Shown piece by piece: positions 9,836 to 22,742 of a stretch of 64,000 bases of DNA. Every line of letters starts with the position of its first letter. The first letter of the stretch is position 1. The position numbers were made by a program, and so were the translations under genes. Source of the stretch: Verticillium longisporum (taxonomy: Eukaryota > Ascomycota > Sordariomycetes > Glomerellales > Plectosphaerellaceae); the NCBI GenBank assembly GCA_019188255.1, contig JAETXT010000015.1, forward strand, positions 868,001 through 932,000. Reading direction: 5' to 3'. Under the pieces are notes generated by a model that searched no databases, had not been told where the DNA came from, and worked only from the letters and a program-made list of their open reading frames with translations.

Positions 9836-12800
9836 ATGTCGTTCCCTGCCACCAGTCAGGCCTTGAGCGCTGCCTTTACCTTGTCAGTCAACGCCGCCAT
9901 GCAGTTCATCATCCATGCTGAAAAGGAACAACGCCACGAGAACCATGAGGATGAGGGTACGATTCGGTAATGTGATCAGCTAACCTTGTGTTACACGCAG
10001 TGGCATCGTCTTCAACTCGGCCTCCGCCGCTCTTTATCTTTGTATCCAGGGGCAGGGCACCAAAGTATTCCGGGACGGCCTGAGGCTGGTCCTCATCACA
10101 TTCCTTGCTGGTGCCGCCCTCTGGGCCCAGATCGACTTCATCGCGACCCTCATCGACCCCTCCTCGTCTTTGGGATGTCAAGTCGCCGTCACTTTCGCCT
10201 CCTCCTTCGACCAGATCGCGCGCCTTGCCCTCGAGCAGTACCTGCTATGGGCCATCAACAGTGGTGTCAAGCCGTCATCCGACACCTTCATCCCCCAGGC
10301 CCTCCTTGTCATTCGCCTGCTTGTCGGAGCCGTCTTTGTCGCTTTTCAGCGGACTCAAATGCTGCCCGTCTGCCAGCCGTCGAACAACATGACCGCCATT
10401 GGTATCGCTGTCGGCGCCACAGACGCTGTCATTCTCGCCCTTTTTGTCCTCCGCGCTTTCAAGACCGGACTGGTTCGAGACTACCGCGAGAAGCGTCCCG
10501 GCCACCAGCGCGCCAGAGCTGTTCTGATGCTCCTTGTTGGACTCGCTTTGTGGACAGGGGCGAGTGTCCCGTTGTTTCTCGGCATTCCGACGATCGATAT
10601 CATCTGGCGTACAGCTCTGCCTGCGGCAGCCCTCAGTCTTCTACTCGGTATAACGCTCAACAGATGTCTTATCGCGAGATAAATCACTGCTAACACAAGA
10701 TAGCTCTCGTTGCCGCTTTTCTAGGGCCTCTGGTCCTCACCAAAGCTCACGCATCTGGCTTGCCCCAAAACTCTGCCTCCTTGCCCGACGACTTCCAAGA
10801 TCCTACCACACAATCTCGCGACATATCTTCTTCTGAGTCAAACTTCCCCCAACCGATATGAAGATCTAAAGACTGGCACGACGACCTCGATTACAGCCAC
10901 GCGCGCTTTCAATGCCGGCAATGGAGCTGCTGGAGCCGGCTTTGCGGGTGCTGCCATCGGCGGCATGGCTTGGCAAGAACGAAAATTGTCTGAAGGAAAC
11001 ACCCGAGCACAGTATCAGAGACCCAGGGGCGATGCTCCCACCGGTGGCATAACCGCGGGGAAGCTTATCATCTCTCACCCAATCCTGCAAAAAGTAGGCG
11101 AGGACAGTCCTTTCAACAAGATTGCTACCATCGATCTCGCCACGGCCGCCAGAAATGAGAAGGAGCGACGGAACCTTGCTGCTCTGCAGGAGCCCGCGGC
11201 CTTGATCGCGCAGCGTGCAGCGCCTCGACCCCCAGGCCTCACCGCCGAAGAAGCTATCAGGAGATCTCAGAGCAAGATGAGGCGCAAGGAGATAGGCCGA
11301 ACATCGCAGGACAGTGCTGAGCCCAGGTCGTCTGACGAACCAAATAGGCTACTGCCTAGCGCCACCGTCACATCCAGCCAAAATTCGCCAGGCATCGATT
11401 CGCTCCGTCGAAGGTCTCCGCGACAGTCGCCCAACGAACTTCCTGTGGCTGCAGAGGACGATCAGTTGTCGTCTGGCGCGTCACTCCAGGCTGCTCAAGT
11501 GCAACAGAGAACCCTGGAGAAACAGCTGCCCCCTCGGAGGTCTCTGGACAGTTCGTCAAGCCAGCAGACAGCTGTCCTCAGCATCTCGCCTTCTCAAACG
11601 TCATCTGCATCGCCATCGTCTGCCAAGCAAACGGGCTCTCCACCTCGACCGGAGCTGCCCTCAACATGGCCGAAGCAGACCTCAGTACGAGATACCATCA
11701 GGCCGTCGAGAATGCAGGCTATGGCGGCTCAAAATCTTCCGGGAACCTCACCACAGCAAGCTCAGAAAGATACAAACTCTTCTTCAGAAACGTCCCAGCC
11801 TCTTCCTCCACTGCAGAGACGTGGAACCGTCGGTCTTCCCTCAAACCCTCGAGCCCAAGGCATGAAAACTGCCGTCCAGGACGGCGAATCCCAACCAACC
11901 GTTCTGTTCATGAACCAGATTCAATACAATAATCCCGCTGCGGTACAGAGCATCATCGACGGAGCTGCTGGTAAGCTGCTCGTCACCACCAATGTCAGGC
12001 CCGACCCCTCACTTGACTTGGTCAAGGGAAGAGATTCAGTCGTTCACAGGCCGCGGCCTATACCCAGACAACAGGAGAGCGACCGCCAACTTTTCCCGTC
12101 AGAACAGTCGCCGAGGGGACATGTAAGAAACAGGTCTGGGGGCTCCATTGCCAGTCGAAAGTCCATCCTACGATCGACACCCGGTAGCCCAACCCAGTTG
12201 CCCGCCCTGCCGCCCTTACCCAAGAGTGCAGGACAGCCTTTGCGACCGCTGCCGAATGACACACGAAGCATGACCTTTGACGAGAAGATGGACCTTTTCT
12301 TCCCCGGAGTGCCCAAAAGTGCTAACGCTACTGTCAATGGGCTGAGGGGCTCGATTCCTGACTTGCCCCCTACCTGCTGCCTACGCTACAGAGAAGCTCA
12401 AGTCCACCGACGAAGGATCGGGTGCAGAAGTTGCACAGCGGGCTCTCTCCAAAAGGTCCATCGCTTCCTCGCAGCGGACATCGCTTCGAACTCAGAGCAT
12501 TTTCGAGATTGAGGATGGACCTGTGCACATGCCTGACATCCGCTACACCTCCAAGTTCAGCGTTGATACTTACACAACCACAGAAAGAGTAGCGGCAGAT
12601 GATGTCCATGACTCCTGGATTCCTATCATGCCGGAGAGGCCACTGTCCGAGGTGTCGCATGATGGAGCAAGACGTCGGTCATCCCCAGTGATTCCGGTCA
12701 CTGGCACCAGAATGTCAGTGATCAGTGATGCCCGAACCCGTGACGAGGAGACGACGACGAACTGGGGTTCCATCCACTCTCCCGTTGCGGCCGTCAACAT

Positions 12801-15800
12801 CAAGCGGGCTAGACAAGTTCCCGTATCGACCTATATCCAGAACCCTGACTCTGGGCATGAACCGCGAAACGTCTCCATGCTTGACCAGAACGACGGTAAA
12901 GAGGTCATGACGATCATGCTCGATGCATCGATGGAGCATGACATGAGCATGGCTACAGCCTCGTGGTTCGACGACCAACAGCACCTGGATAGCTCGAATG
13001 ACTTGGACCACCAGTGGCACCATCGTTTGGGCGAGCAATGTACCACTTTTTCCACCAGAAAGAGAGGGTGGTGTCGCGGAGAATGCCTCCACCCACACCA
13101 CTGCTTCTGAACTCTACCAGCAAGAATTCGGTCATAGTAGCTGCTGAACCATCTCCACTAGATTCTCCGCAAGAGGCCTACAAAGTCATTCAGCAACAGC
13201 TGAAACAACTTGAGGAGATGGATAGGGACCCAATGCAAGACGAAAGTGAGAGGCTGCGTCTACTCGAAAGCCTGGAACAGGAGATGGGTCAGCAGGAGTC
13301 TCAGTGGCACGATATGCAGAATGGGTTTAGCAGGGATTCCGTTTCGACTGTTGAAACCAGGTTAAGTCGACAATCCGAGGTTGAGAAGGCCAGCGGGGGA
13401 ACCCAGTCTAGACACTCACAGTCATCCTCGATTGCAGCAGATCGACGTGCCTCTAGACGTGCTCGCCTCCAGAGCTCAGTAAGGCCTTCCAGGGACAGTG
13501 TTAGCGACACAACCTCTTCAACTGCTGGAGAGAGTCGTCCGCAAAGCCGATGGCAGCAGAAACTTGCGGATGCCGAGTACGAGTATGCAGAGAATGCTGC
13601 CGATCTCACCACAACGAAGCCGTTTCTCAACTTCCTGTCGGTGTCTATGCCGAAGGGTCATCTCGGTAGCCCTACCCCCGGACACCGATGAGTCTGAAGA
13701 TGAAGGGCGTGACTTCCATAGCCGTGCCAAAGCGGTGCTGTCAAGAAAACGCACCTTGCGCGAAGCTGTGGAAGCCGACACCGCCTGAAGCCCCTGCGTC
13801 TATCAACAACCACTTGTGGGTTGCGCACGAACGGGTCAGGGCACCTGTCGCCCCGGAGGACCTTCCTGGTCTTTCTGTCCGTCCTGCTGTCCGCAAGACC
13901 ACGGGCACCCTGGAGATCGAGAGTACTCGCTTGTGGAACCGTCGCAACTCTTTCGCCGCGAAGCCACACTCGGTAACGGTCGGCCTCTGGCGAGGATCCC
14001 CTATCCCCGTTCTCGCCGCCCAACAAGTCAAGCCCCGGCCGGTCACGCAGCGTCCGCCCAGAAAGAACAAACGTGTCACCCTTCTGCCGGACATTATAGA
14101 AAGTCCCAAAGAGATGCCCAACAAGCGTGGCACTCTCGGTATTTTTCAGTTCCCTTGGGGCGAGCAATCCGACACAGCTACCATCCAAATGCGGCCCACC
14201 ATGTTCATGGCCATGCCAGGGACCATGTCAAGCGGAGGACCTGCCATTCAAGCTGTTCTAGAGGCACGTGCGAAGCAACTGGAGGCTGAGGAGTACTCTG
14301 CTTCTTTCTTCGACGATTATGACGAGGAGGATGACATGGTTTCCTCCAGTGACGATGATTATGACTATCAAGAGGACGACGGGGACGTGGAAGAGGCGGT
14401 GCCTGAGTATGATGAGGATGGCAGTGATTACAACCAAGAGGGTAGCGACGACGACAACGACGACGATGTGGACTTTGACGAAAGCACCCTCTGGGAGATT
14501 GCCAGCCTTCTCAAATCGGACCAGGTCCCATCGAAGAACAGCCTCCTGCCACAGCCACACCCAGAGCCTCAGCCCACAGTTGAAGAATTCTTCTTCGAGC
14601 CGCTCGGGTTCGAAGAAGATATTGATAAGCGACCATTCGAAAACCAGTATGACTCCAACGTTGGCTACGACTCAATTTCGATCGCACTTGATGGCGACGA
14701 GTCGCCTTCTCTACCTCGGGCCACAGGTCTCTGGACCGAGACTTTAGAAGGAACTACTGTCTCCCGAGGACTGGGGCTGCCGGAGGTGGACGATGCAACA
14801 TGGGATCGTTACCTGCCAACGACGGAACCTCTTCTGCGCAGTAAGCCCAAGACAACAGTCGAAGCCGCAGTGATCCGAAGCACGGAACTATGGTCCTCAC
14901 CAAGCTCTCCTGTCAAGGCCCCAGCATCAATGTTGTGGGCTGCTCCAAAGCTCGCTTCTGCACCTAGTTCAAGATCAGCCAGTTCCCCGACAGAGCCATT
15001 GTGGACTGCAACGGGTAGGGTTATGACCGAAGAATCACATGGTCTGTATAGCCCAAGCCATGTCCGCTCAGAGTACCGTACAACAACGGCAGAGCCTGCC
15101 GCAAAGGGGCTTTCTCGGAAGCCACGCTCTGCAGAGGAGCGTCCGGTCGAGCTCCCAACTTCTTCGAGTCTTTGGACGACGCCTCTTCAGACGGAACCTG
15201 AACAGATATGGGTTCTCGCCGCTTCCATGCCACAAGTCGTCGACAAGGCTAAGCTTGAGGACGTAAATGCTGGCCAGTCTTCCATCATTGAGGCTATCGA
15301 AAACGTGCACCCCAGAGCGACAACCAGCCGTTCACTGTGGGTAGCGCCTTCGCAGCGTGCTGAGGAGGCCGTTCGGGGCCTCTTTGACGCGAGCTCTTTC
15401 CGTCACGACTTCCGAACAACGTCCGCCTCACCCGCAGCTCTGGAACTAGTCCGCAAGCCACGCCAGGTCGTCGAAGCCGTGCCCGAGATTCCACCTTCTA
15501 CCCTCCTCTGGAGCCAAGACCGTCTAGCCAGAGCCAAACATGCTGATATCTTCTGGATCACTTCTGCCTCAAACGTCCAGAAAGGCAGCAGCCCTGCTGC
15601 TGCTCCCTTCCTCTGGGTCGCTCCAACTGTGAATGCTAGCCACAAGCCCAATGGACTCTATCAGTCTGGCCAGCTTCGAGCCAGCTTTCGCACGACCTCA
15701 GCTGCGCCCGCTGCTCTAGAAACACCCCACAAAGCCCGTGTCAACGAAGAGCCTCTTGCGAAATTGAACTCCACAACGCTCTGGAAGCAAGAAAGCGACG

Positions 15801-16747
15801 CGTCTGACGAGTACAACTGGTTGTCCTTTGCTAGCAATGAGCCTCGGGGCCAACACTCTCCTTCACACCGCAGCAGCATTGCCTCCGAATCCGCGTCACC
15901 CACGGACTCGACTGGGCTATCCTCATCCATGGACTCCAGCAGCATCAGCAGTAGCAGTCTGCCGAAAGACGGCTTCCCCGGTTACCAAGAGCCTGAGCAA
16001 CCGACCGCGCCTGGATCAAGTGCATATGAGCAGGGTACGCTTGAGGTCTCCCGGATATCAAGACAATGACGCTCGCTGGAGTCTCCGACAAAGTTGAGCC
16101 TCCAAAGACTCGCTTACGCCGAAGTACCAAGACTACGAGCGCTGACTGGGACACTGAGCTCCTCTTCGCTGTCGTTGCTGGACAGACACGCCAACACCAG
16201 CGACCTCAGACAGCCGCAACACCAGCACATGGAGATGATTCCCCTGGTCAGACCATCAACGCAAGCCGCCCTCGCCGCCCGGAGGCCACCGCTGCAGAAT
16301 GGGATCTGGCTCTCGCGGAGGCCTTGCCATCTGGTACACAAACAGCTGGGACGACTCAGAGTGGAGGGGTAGAGGAATCGGTTCAGTCTGAACCGCTTCT
16401 ACCAACAACATCCTTGGCTCCAGCCTTCTTCGAAGGCTGATACACAAGGTTTCTTGTGGACCTGTGCCATGCCCACGAACCAGAAGCTCGACATGCCACC
16501 TTCCATCGAGAACAGACTGGACGACATCGAGACTCAGCGTTTGCGTCGGAAACGCGTCCGCGCCTTCATCCCCAAAAGCCGCAGAGCCGAAATCCGTCAC
16601 CAAATTGCCGCCATCGAAGCCGGCGCCGATCCAACAACTGTCGGCCTTGTAAACTTCTCCGGCCACAGCCTCTGGACTGCTGAGGATGCGTCTCGGCCCG
16701 AAAGTATTTACCTCCGCGGCCACGGTCGGGACTGGCTCCGCCTCTGA
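9836..16747 (+). CDS. Giant membrane protein with repeated Leu-Trp motifs (several frameshifts)
   Basis: Probably one gene of over 2,000 codons. The start MSFPATSQALSAAFTLSVNA is followed by a ~44-nt intron (9957-10000), a multi-pass domain of about seven hydrophobic segments (to ~10740) and a 57-nt intron (10648-10704). A long Ser/Pro/Arg-rich tail follows (10900-13680), then an acidic stretch near 14310-14490, then a region with at least a dozen LW motifs. Three units of that region share the core (Y/F)RTT(S/T)AxPAA, at 15074, 15410 and 15686. The last part, ending at 16747, also has LW motifs (FLWTCAM, HSLWTAED). The frame changes near 9956, 10845, 12375, 13047, 13676-13750, 16050 and 16430. 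Some changes sit in C or T runs that look short; the one near 16050 may be a 59-nt intron. I do not recognise the family. It could instead be two genes split near 13.7 kb, but there is no promoter-like gap. Confidence 0.6.
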
Positions 16748-18062
16748 AGAAGATATCACACACTCTGGAAACCAAATTTTCTGCCTCAAGGGGTGACTTG
16801 CCCATGTTCTTCACTGTCCCAGCGACATGTTTCCTTTCCTATTTTTTTCTCTCTCTATAATTGCTCCAATCAATACCCTCGTTGTTGCAAGAGTAAACAT
16901 GCAGGCTCCGGACCTGCCGCTCACTCTCTTGTCACTTTTTCTTGTTTCGTTTCCTTGCCTTCTCACATCGCACCCATGTACAATAACATCCCAGAATACA
17001 CATACGCTGTTGCACTATATAGTCAATACCAAAGATATATTGTGCCAACTACTATGCGTTTGAAGCAGGGACCTGCCGAAAATAAGGTATTGACTAGCTA
17101 GCTTGCCAATATGTGAACCCCATCGGCTATTGAGGACTTGACTCAATGGCCTGAAAACACATGGTGAGGGTGAATGCCAGGAAGAATCTGTTTACCTGCT
17201 GGTCGAGGAATTCAGGCTTGAGCGTCTATGTGGAGGTACTGGCGTGCATCCGGTCAACCGCTGCTTATCATCTGGAGGCCTGCGACAGACGTTCGGTCTC
17301 CTTACAACGGACACACAAGCACCAGTACGTGAAATTCGCCTCTTAGCAGGGCGTAACGCACAGGGCCAGTCGCACACGACACACAGGGACTGCGAAGTGG
17401 GCAGGTCTGGCAGAAGACGTGTGAATACAGGCGCATGATTGATCTTATTTACTCTTTCTCGTCATTGTTATAATGCCTTGCGTTCCGCCGTTTGTATGCG
17501 AGTTTTGTCCCAAATCCCATAATTCCGGATGCATCTTGAATGCTGTGCAGTCGTCATCCTCGAGGTCATGCCCAGGTCCTTTAACTGGGAGTTTTCTCTT
17601 CCGATTTCCCTGATAGTCCCGCCTTCCCCACTTCCACCACCGTATCCTCGTATCCCGACCTCTAAGCCATTCATCCACCCCTCGGGACATGGCTCATAGC
17701 GTGTCGAACCCTTGTATCCGTCCTATAATTAAATCCCATGATCGCCGACGGGACAGCCAAGCTATCCAAGCTGCCCTGGCAGAGTGGGCTGGCCGAGCAT
17801 TACATAGCGCGTGGTTTCGTTGCCAGCCTACTTTGCCCACGCCTCACCCCTTCGTTGCGTTGACTCGTATGACGCAGGCCATGGCCAAGCCGTCTTTTAT
17901 GTGCATGTCGTATGAATAAAAACAAAAAGAAAAAAAGAGAAGAAAATCCTGACCGTCGCTATGCAGGCAAGGGAAAAGAGAAGTGTCGTACAGTTACATC
18001 AGATAGGGGAGACGCCATGTTTCTAGACCCGTAGTGGCCGGAAACTATTTGTGTGCTCCCTC
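16748..18062. other. Convergent intergenic region
   Basis: 1.3 kb between two convergent large genes. It is AT-richer than its surroundings just after 16750 and again near 17910-17945, where an AATAAA is followed by A-rich sequence and could serve a 3' end. No recognisable protein or RNA gene was found. Confidence 0.55.
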
Positions 18063-21000
18063 TCAACTGACAGTCATCATCTGCATTCGTTGGTTGAGAC
18101 CAGTCGATGGCGAGGCCTCGTGAGAGCCGCGGCTCAGTACTGAATTCGTACTTTGACTATGGGGTAGACGCTTGGGCGGACTGGATGATGGTGGTTCAGG
18201 TGTAAAGACACGGGTAAAGGCAGGGCTTTCGCGCTCATGACGACGAGGGGTCCTCATGGGACTGGAGGTGATCTGGTCGACACGGCGGACAGCCTCGGAG
18301 AGCAAGTCTCGCAAATCTCCTGCCCGCTTGACCAATGCCTTCAGATTGTTTGTGCCAAAATGAACCTTGTCTTCCGAAGCCCTCGCGGAGTTGTGAGACG
18401 AGTCCGACGTAGACCGTTGCTGCATGGCGTCCAGCACCGACTTGACAATGTCGGTAACGTCGTGGCCCCCATGTTTATGTTGTTCTCAGGCGTCTTCGGT
18501 CGGGAGGATGCGGCGCTGGCGTCGGTAATTGATCCATTGCCTCCGAATATGTCATCGTCAGGGCTGAAGACTGATCGCCTTCGTCCTGCAGGGCGTTCCC
18601 GGATGACAGTCGTCTTGGCTAGGCGGAGGTCGTGTGCCTCGAAGGAATCCTCTGGCTTCTTTGCAGTCTCCGTGTCCATATCGTTGCTGTCTGCCAAACG
18701 CTCGTTGACGCTGTAAGGCTCGAAATCCAGATCCGAAGAATCAACGTCCATGCCTTCCAACTCATCCTCGTCGGGTGAGGCCAGGGAAATTATGCCTTCT
18801 GCCTCGTGCCACAGCGCCGCATGGGTGCCGTCGAGTAGATCGAGATCACGGCCATGTCGACAGAGGCGCTTGAGATCATTGACGAGGAGGGAAAGTTCCC
18901 TAATTTGACCAGAGTGTTGCTTCAGGCTGGGTTGCGATGCTTGAATCGACGCTGGGACCATCATGGATAGATCCCCAATAGAGTGGAAACCTCCGCCCTC
19001 ATCACTGCCGCCAAACTCGAAATCGTCGTCCCAATCTTCGCTGGCACCCTTGGTGCCGAGTCCCCATGTGCCGAATTTCTGCGTCGCAGCTTTGGCATTG
19101 TCCGTTGGATCGTATGCAACGGGGACACTTTGGCTCCTGACGTGCGCAACGACAGGTCCCTTGCGGTTGGAAGGACGACCACCTCTCATGTCCATCTCTT
19201 GGCGGCCGTGAACTGTCTTGGGGCGGAGCTGGCCCTCTGCACCATGCTCGCCCGGGTTCGTCTCCGTCCAGTCAAAGAGGTTGCTGCGAGGCCTCTCGCC
19301 GCGCAAGTCTTGCGCCACATCTGCGACGTCTTTGCCGCTGATACTGGCTAATGCTAGTCGCAGGTTAGGGCTGACACCTCTCGAGTTCATCGAGCTGGGT
19401 GGTGATAATTGGTTGCCGAACCCCATTTCGTCGTCGTCCCTGGCCCAATCGTCTTCAAAATCGTCTTCTAGAGAGAGTCGTGCTAGCTCTTTGTTGGACA
19501 GAGAGTAGTCGTTCGAGGGGCGCTCGTAGCTGTATCCGGTCGGCGCGGATGCGATGCCTGCGAGGTTCTTGCGGTCGTGGCTAGCCCGGACGGGCGTTGA
19601 CATGTTTTCGTCCTCTTCCATAATCATCTCGTCAGCATCCCAGCCACGCCCGAGTATCTCTTGGATGGACAGCCGCTTCGTCTTCCCATTGCCTGCGGTG
19701 CTGGGGGGCGACTCGTCGAACATGGACTCGAGTGGGCTCTCGACGGCTCGGTTGCGTACCGATGCCAACGTTCGTATCGAGTCAAACATGGTGTCGCTCC
19801 TAAAATCTGTGTCTTCATCATCGCCGGAATTAAAGCCCCGCACCTCGTAGTCAGAGCTGTTCAGCGTGGAGCTTCGTTCGTGCCTCGCATTCCTGTAAGA
19901 GGCCATGGCTGCCGAGCTCTGTGAGCTGCCGGATGGCTGATTTGACCGGGGCTGTGGCACAGTCGCTGACGACCCTAGCCTTGTGAGGTCGACGTTGAAA
20001 CTCGAGAGGCGAGACAATGGGGGAAGCGGGGAGGATGAATTTCGCTGGCGCGCCATGTGCAAGGCGGATGTGGATTGCTCAGGATTAGTGCGTTGTTGCC
20101 GATTATGCAGTGTCAATGCGTCTCCTGCAAGACTTGCAGGGCTAGCGAGGCTGTCCTGATTTGCTTTCTGCAAGGAAGAAATCGGTGCAGAGACATGACG
20201 CCTAGTCCCATCTCTCGGCTCCGCTCCACGTTTCGATCGCCGCAAGCTTCCCGTTCTCGAGAAGAGATTGGTCGGGGACGAGAAATGCGTCGACAACGAA
20301 CGTCTTGCGCGTTTTGTTGGTGTGTCGTCAGGAGTCCCACCAGAGCTTCCCGTATCCTGGATTTCCTGATTGGGCGATGAAGACTCATCGACAGAGTACA
20401 ATGCGTCCCCTGCGCCAGACGTAGTGCTGACCACGCTAGCTCGGACGAGATAGATATATTTCTTATCCTCAACAAAGACACGTAGTCGTTTCGACAGAGG
20501 CGCCCCTCCGCGTTCGAGTAAACGGTCCGGCGTCCTACTGACAGGCACGTTAATGGTTCGCGAATGAAACAGTGAGGTCCAGCGCGAGGGTTCAGCAGTT
20601 CTGGGAGGGTGGTAGGGCTCGACCGGCGACAGAGACAAAACATCTTGCGCTGGCATGTAACGATCGAGTGAATATTGCTGGGCCTCCAAGCCCTCGGTCG
20701 AGTCGTAGTCGAGCTGGTTTCGCTGCAAAGTTGCCGATCGCTGATGGCTAGTGGCGGGGCGGCGGAGGGACGGGAGGTGCGACTTGGCGCGACGCCGCAT
20801 CGCCGCTCCGTTCTGATGAGCAGAAGGAGCGCGCTTCACTAACTTGTTTGGAGGCGGGGGGTCTGATATGTGCCTGATGGCGACAGAATTGGGGCCGAGG
20901 ATCCATGGGAGAAGGCAATGGAGTGCGTTTCAGGGCCAGCGCTGGACCGAAGACTACCGTGTTGTGAAAGCGGTCGCAACGACAGGCGTCTCATCCAGGA

Positions 21001-21506
21001 GCCATTGGATGATACCGAGTCACGCGAGTCCTCGGCCGTGGGGGCCACGGTGCCGTCGGCCTGGCGAACGAACGATTGCCTCCGGCTACTGACTTTGGGC
21101 GGCGTAAGTTGGGTGCTGCTCGTGGGACGCTGAGGGCGGGGGGTGTTTGCAGTCGTGGGTGAGAAGGAAGCATCAGGGAGAGAGCTGGGGTGAAACACCT
21201 CGGCGGGAGGGTTCAGGCTTGCAGAGCTGGTCCCTGGGCGAGAGGAAGCAGGTGCGCTGCTCAGGCGAGGGTTGTAGGAAGCGCCATCGTAGTTGGTGTA
21301 CGCCCGTTTTCTGTTGAAGGTCGAGGTCGGAGGAGGACTTGGTTGGGGCTCTGGCTCAGCAAATGCCAGGCCCAAGGCAGCTGCAGCAAGCGCAGCACCG
21401 GATCCAACGAGCTGTTGTCAAGTGATGGGTTAGCTGGCATGCTCAATCGAACCAGGCAGATGGTGCAAGGGGAACATCCTCGACGTACGCTTGGAACCGT
21501 CTGCAT
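18063..21506 (-). CDS. Large Ser-rich protein of unknown function (two frameshifts)
   Basis: Two exons: a short one, 21506-21489 (MQTVPS), and 21411-18063, separated by a 77-nt phase-0 intron. Residues 7-25 (LVGSGAALAAAALGLAFAEP) are hydrophobic and could be a membrane anchor. The rest is mostly disordered and Ser/Pro/Arg-rich. Ordered-looking blocks are SRWTSLFHSRTINVPVSR, LRVFVEDKKYIYLVRASVV, TMFDSIRTLASVRNRAVESP, KFGTWGLGTKGASEDWDDDF and a C-terminal helical region, LSLLVNDLKRLCRHGRDLDL, near 18900. Such blocks suggest a conserved fungal protein, but I cannot name it. The frame breaks at the C/G run at 20868-20873 and at the run near 18466-18470; one extra base in each gives a continuous 1,122-residue protein (for instance TPPPPNKLVKRAPS across the first break). 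A role at a membrane or in morphogenesis would be a guess. Confidence 0.7.
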
Positions 21507-22714
21507 ATTTGCTGAGCGGAACGACTCAGGCAACGGAGCCAGTGGGAGAAAGCATGCGGACGAAGCGTGTGTCTTTGTTGTTGAGAGACGAACGAAGCAT
21601 GATCAAGGCATGAGGTTGCTGGAGAGAAAGAGTAGAAAGCGTATCCCGTGTCGTTCGTCGTCGTGTTCGGTCGTACCAGGTATGCGAGAGACAGGCTGGT
21701 TGGTCTCAATGGTTTCGAGCTGCAAGAAAAGACAGTCTCCTTTGTCCTTTGGGTGGTTTCGACGGGGGGGTATTGGAGGTGTCGAGAGAAATCGGTACTG
21801 TAAGGAAAACAAAACAACCCTACAGTGACACCGACAGCGAGGCAAGCCAATGCCTACAGAGCCCAATCAATGAACGAGAGGACAGGCCAAAAACGCCACC
21901 ACCATCCGTTTGGGTGGGAGGAGAGAGGAAGAGGGAGAGAGGGTGGAGGAGGGATGGGTTTGCGGAGTGAGAGTTGACTTGACTACTCGAGAGCCCAAGA
22001 AAGAGAAGAGCGTGGGAAGAAGGTCGTTCGCAGGGTGGAGGTTAGCAGAAACTGGGGAGATTCAGTCGTCCGACGCTCCAGTCAGTCCTGCCTGCATGGG
22101 TGCAAGCGCGTGTGTTTGTGGTATGGAAGGTATGGGAAGGCAAGATACCCAGCAGTCGGTAGGGGAGGGAGACGAGACGAGCTGGCCGAGGTGAGACGGG
22201 GAACGGGAGACAGAGATACCTAAGGTACGGGTGCAATGGGCCAGACTTGGGGGGGAGGGCGTTCCATCACTGTTGTCGTTGTCTGCTCTGTTGGCTGGTG
22301 CGCTTTACAAGCCTGTAAGCCTGTTCGTGCTCGGTGCCAGGGAGGGAACGGGCAGCCAGGGCCGTCATGCTCAGGGCAGCAGGAGAATGTAGGTACCGGA
22401 TGGGTAGAGCAAGTACCTCACTCGGGTACCCAAGGTACCTACGCCAGAGCAAGGTGCAAGCAGCATGTAATTGGACAGTGGATACGAATGACGGCAGGCG
22501 CTGGAGCGCTGGAGATGAGCGCTGTAGGGATCACGCTTAGGCGAGCGCGGGCGAGCAGGTTGACTCGCTGGAGCGGGGAGCAGATGGGGAGGGGGGCCTT
22601 GGGGGGCAGGCGCCGCTCCAAGACGGGTGTGCACAGGGCAGCTGGGCGACATGTGGTGTCTCTGGACCTGGTCCATCTGCCCGCTTTCCATTGCTCTGCC
22701 TGGCGCAGGCCGCA

Positions 22715-22742
22715 CGCAAGCCGCAAGCCGCAAGCCGCAAGC
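22715..22742. repeat. Tandem repeat, CGCAAGC x4
   Basis: Four perfect head-to-tail copies of the heptamer CGCAAGC in the gene-poor region. No coding context; it is a simple microsatellite-like array. Confidence 0.85.
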
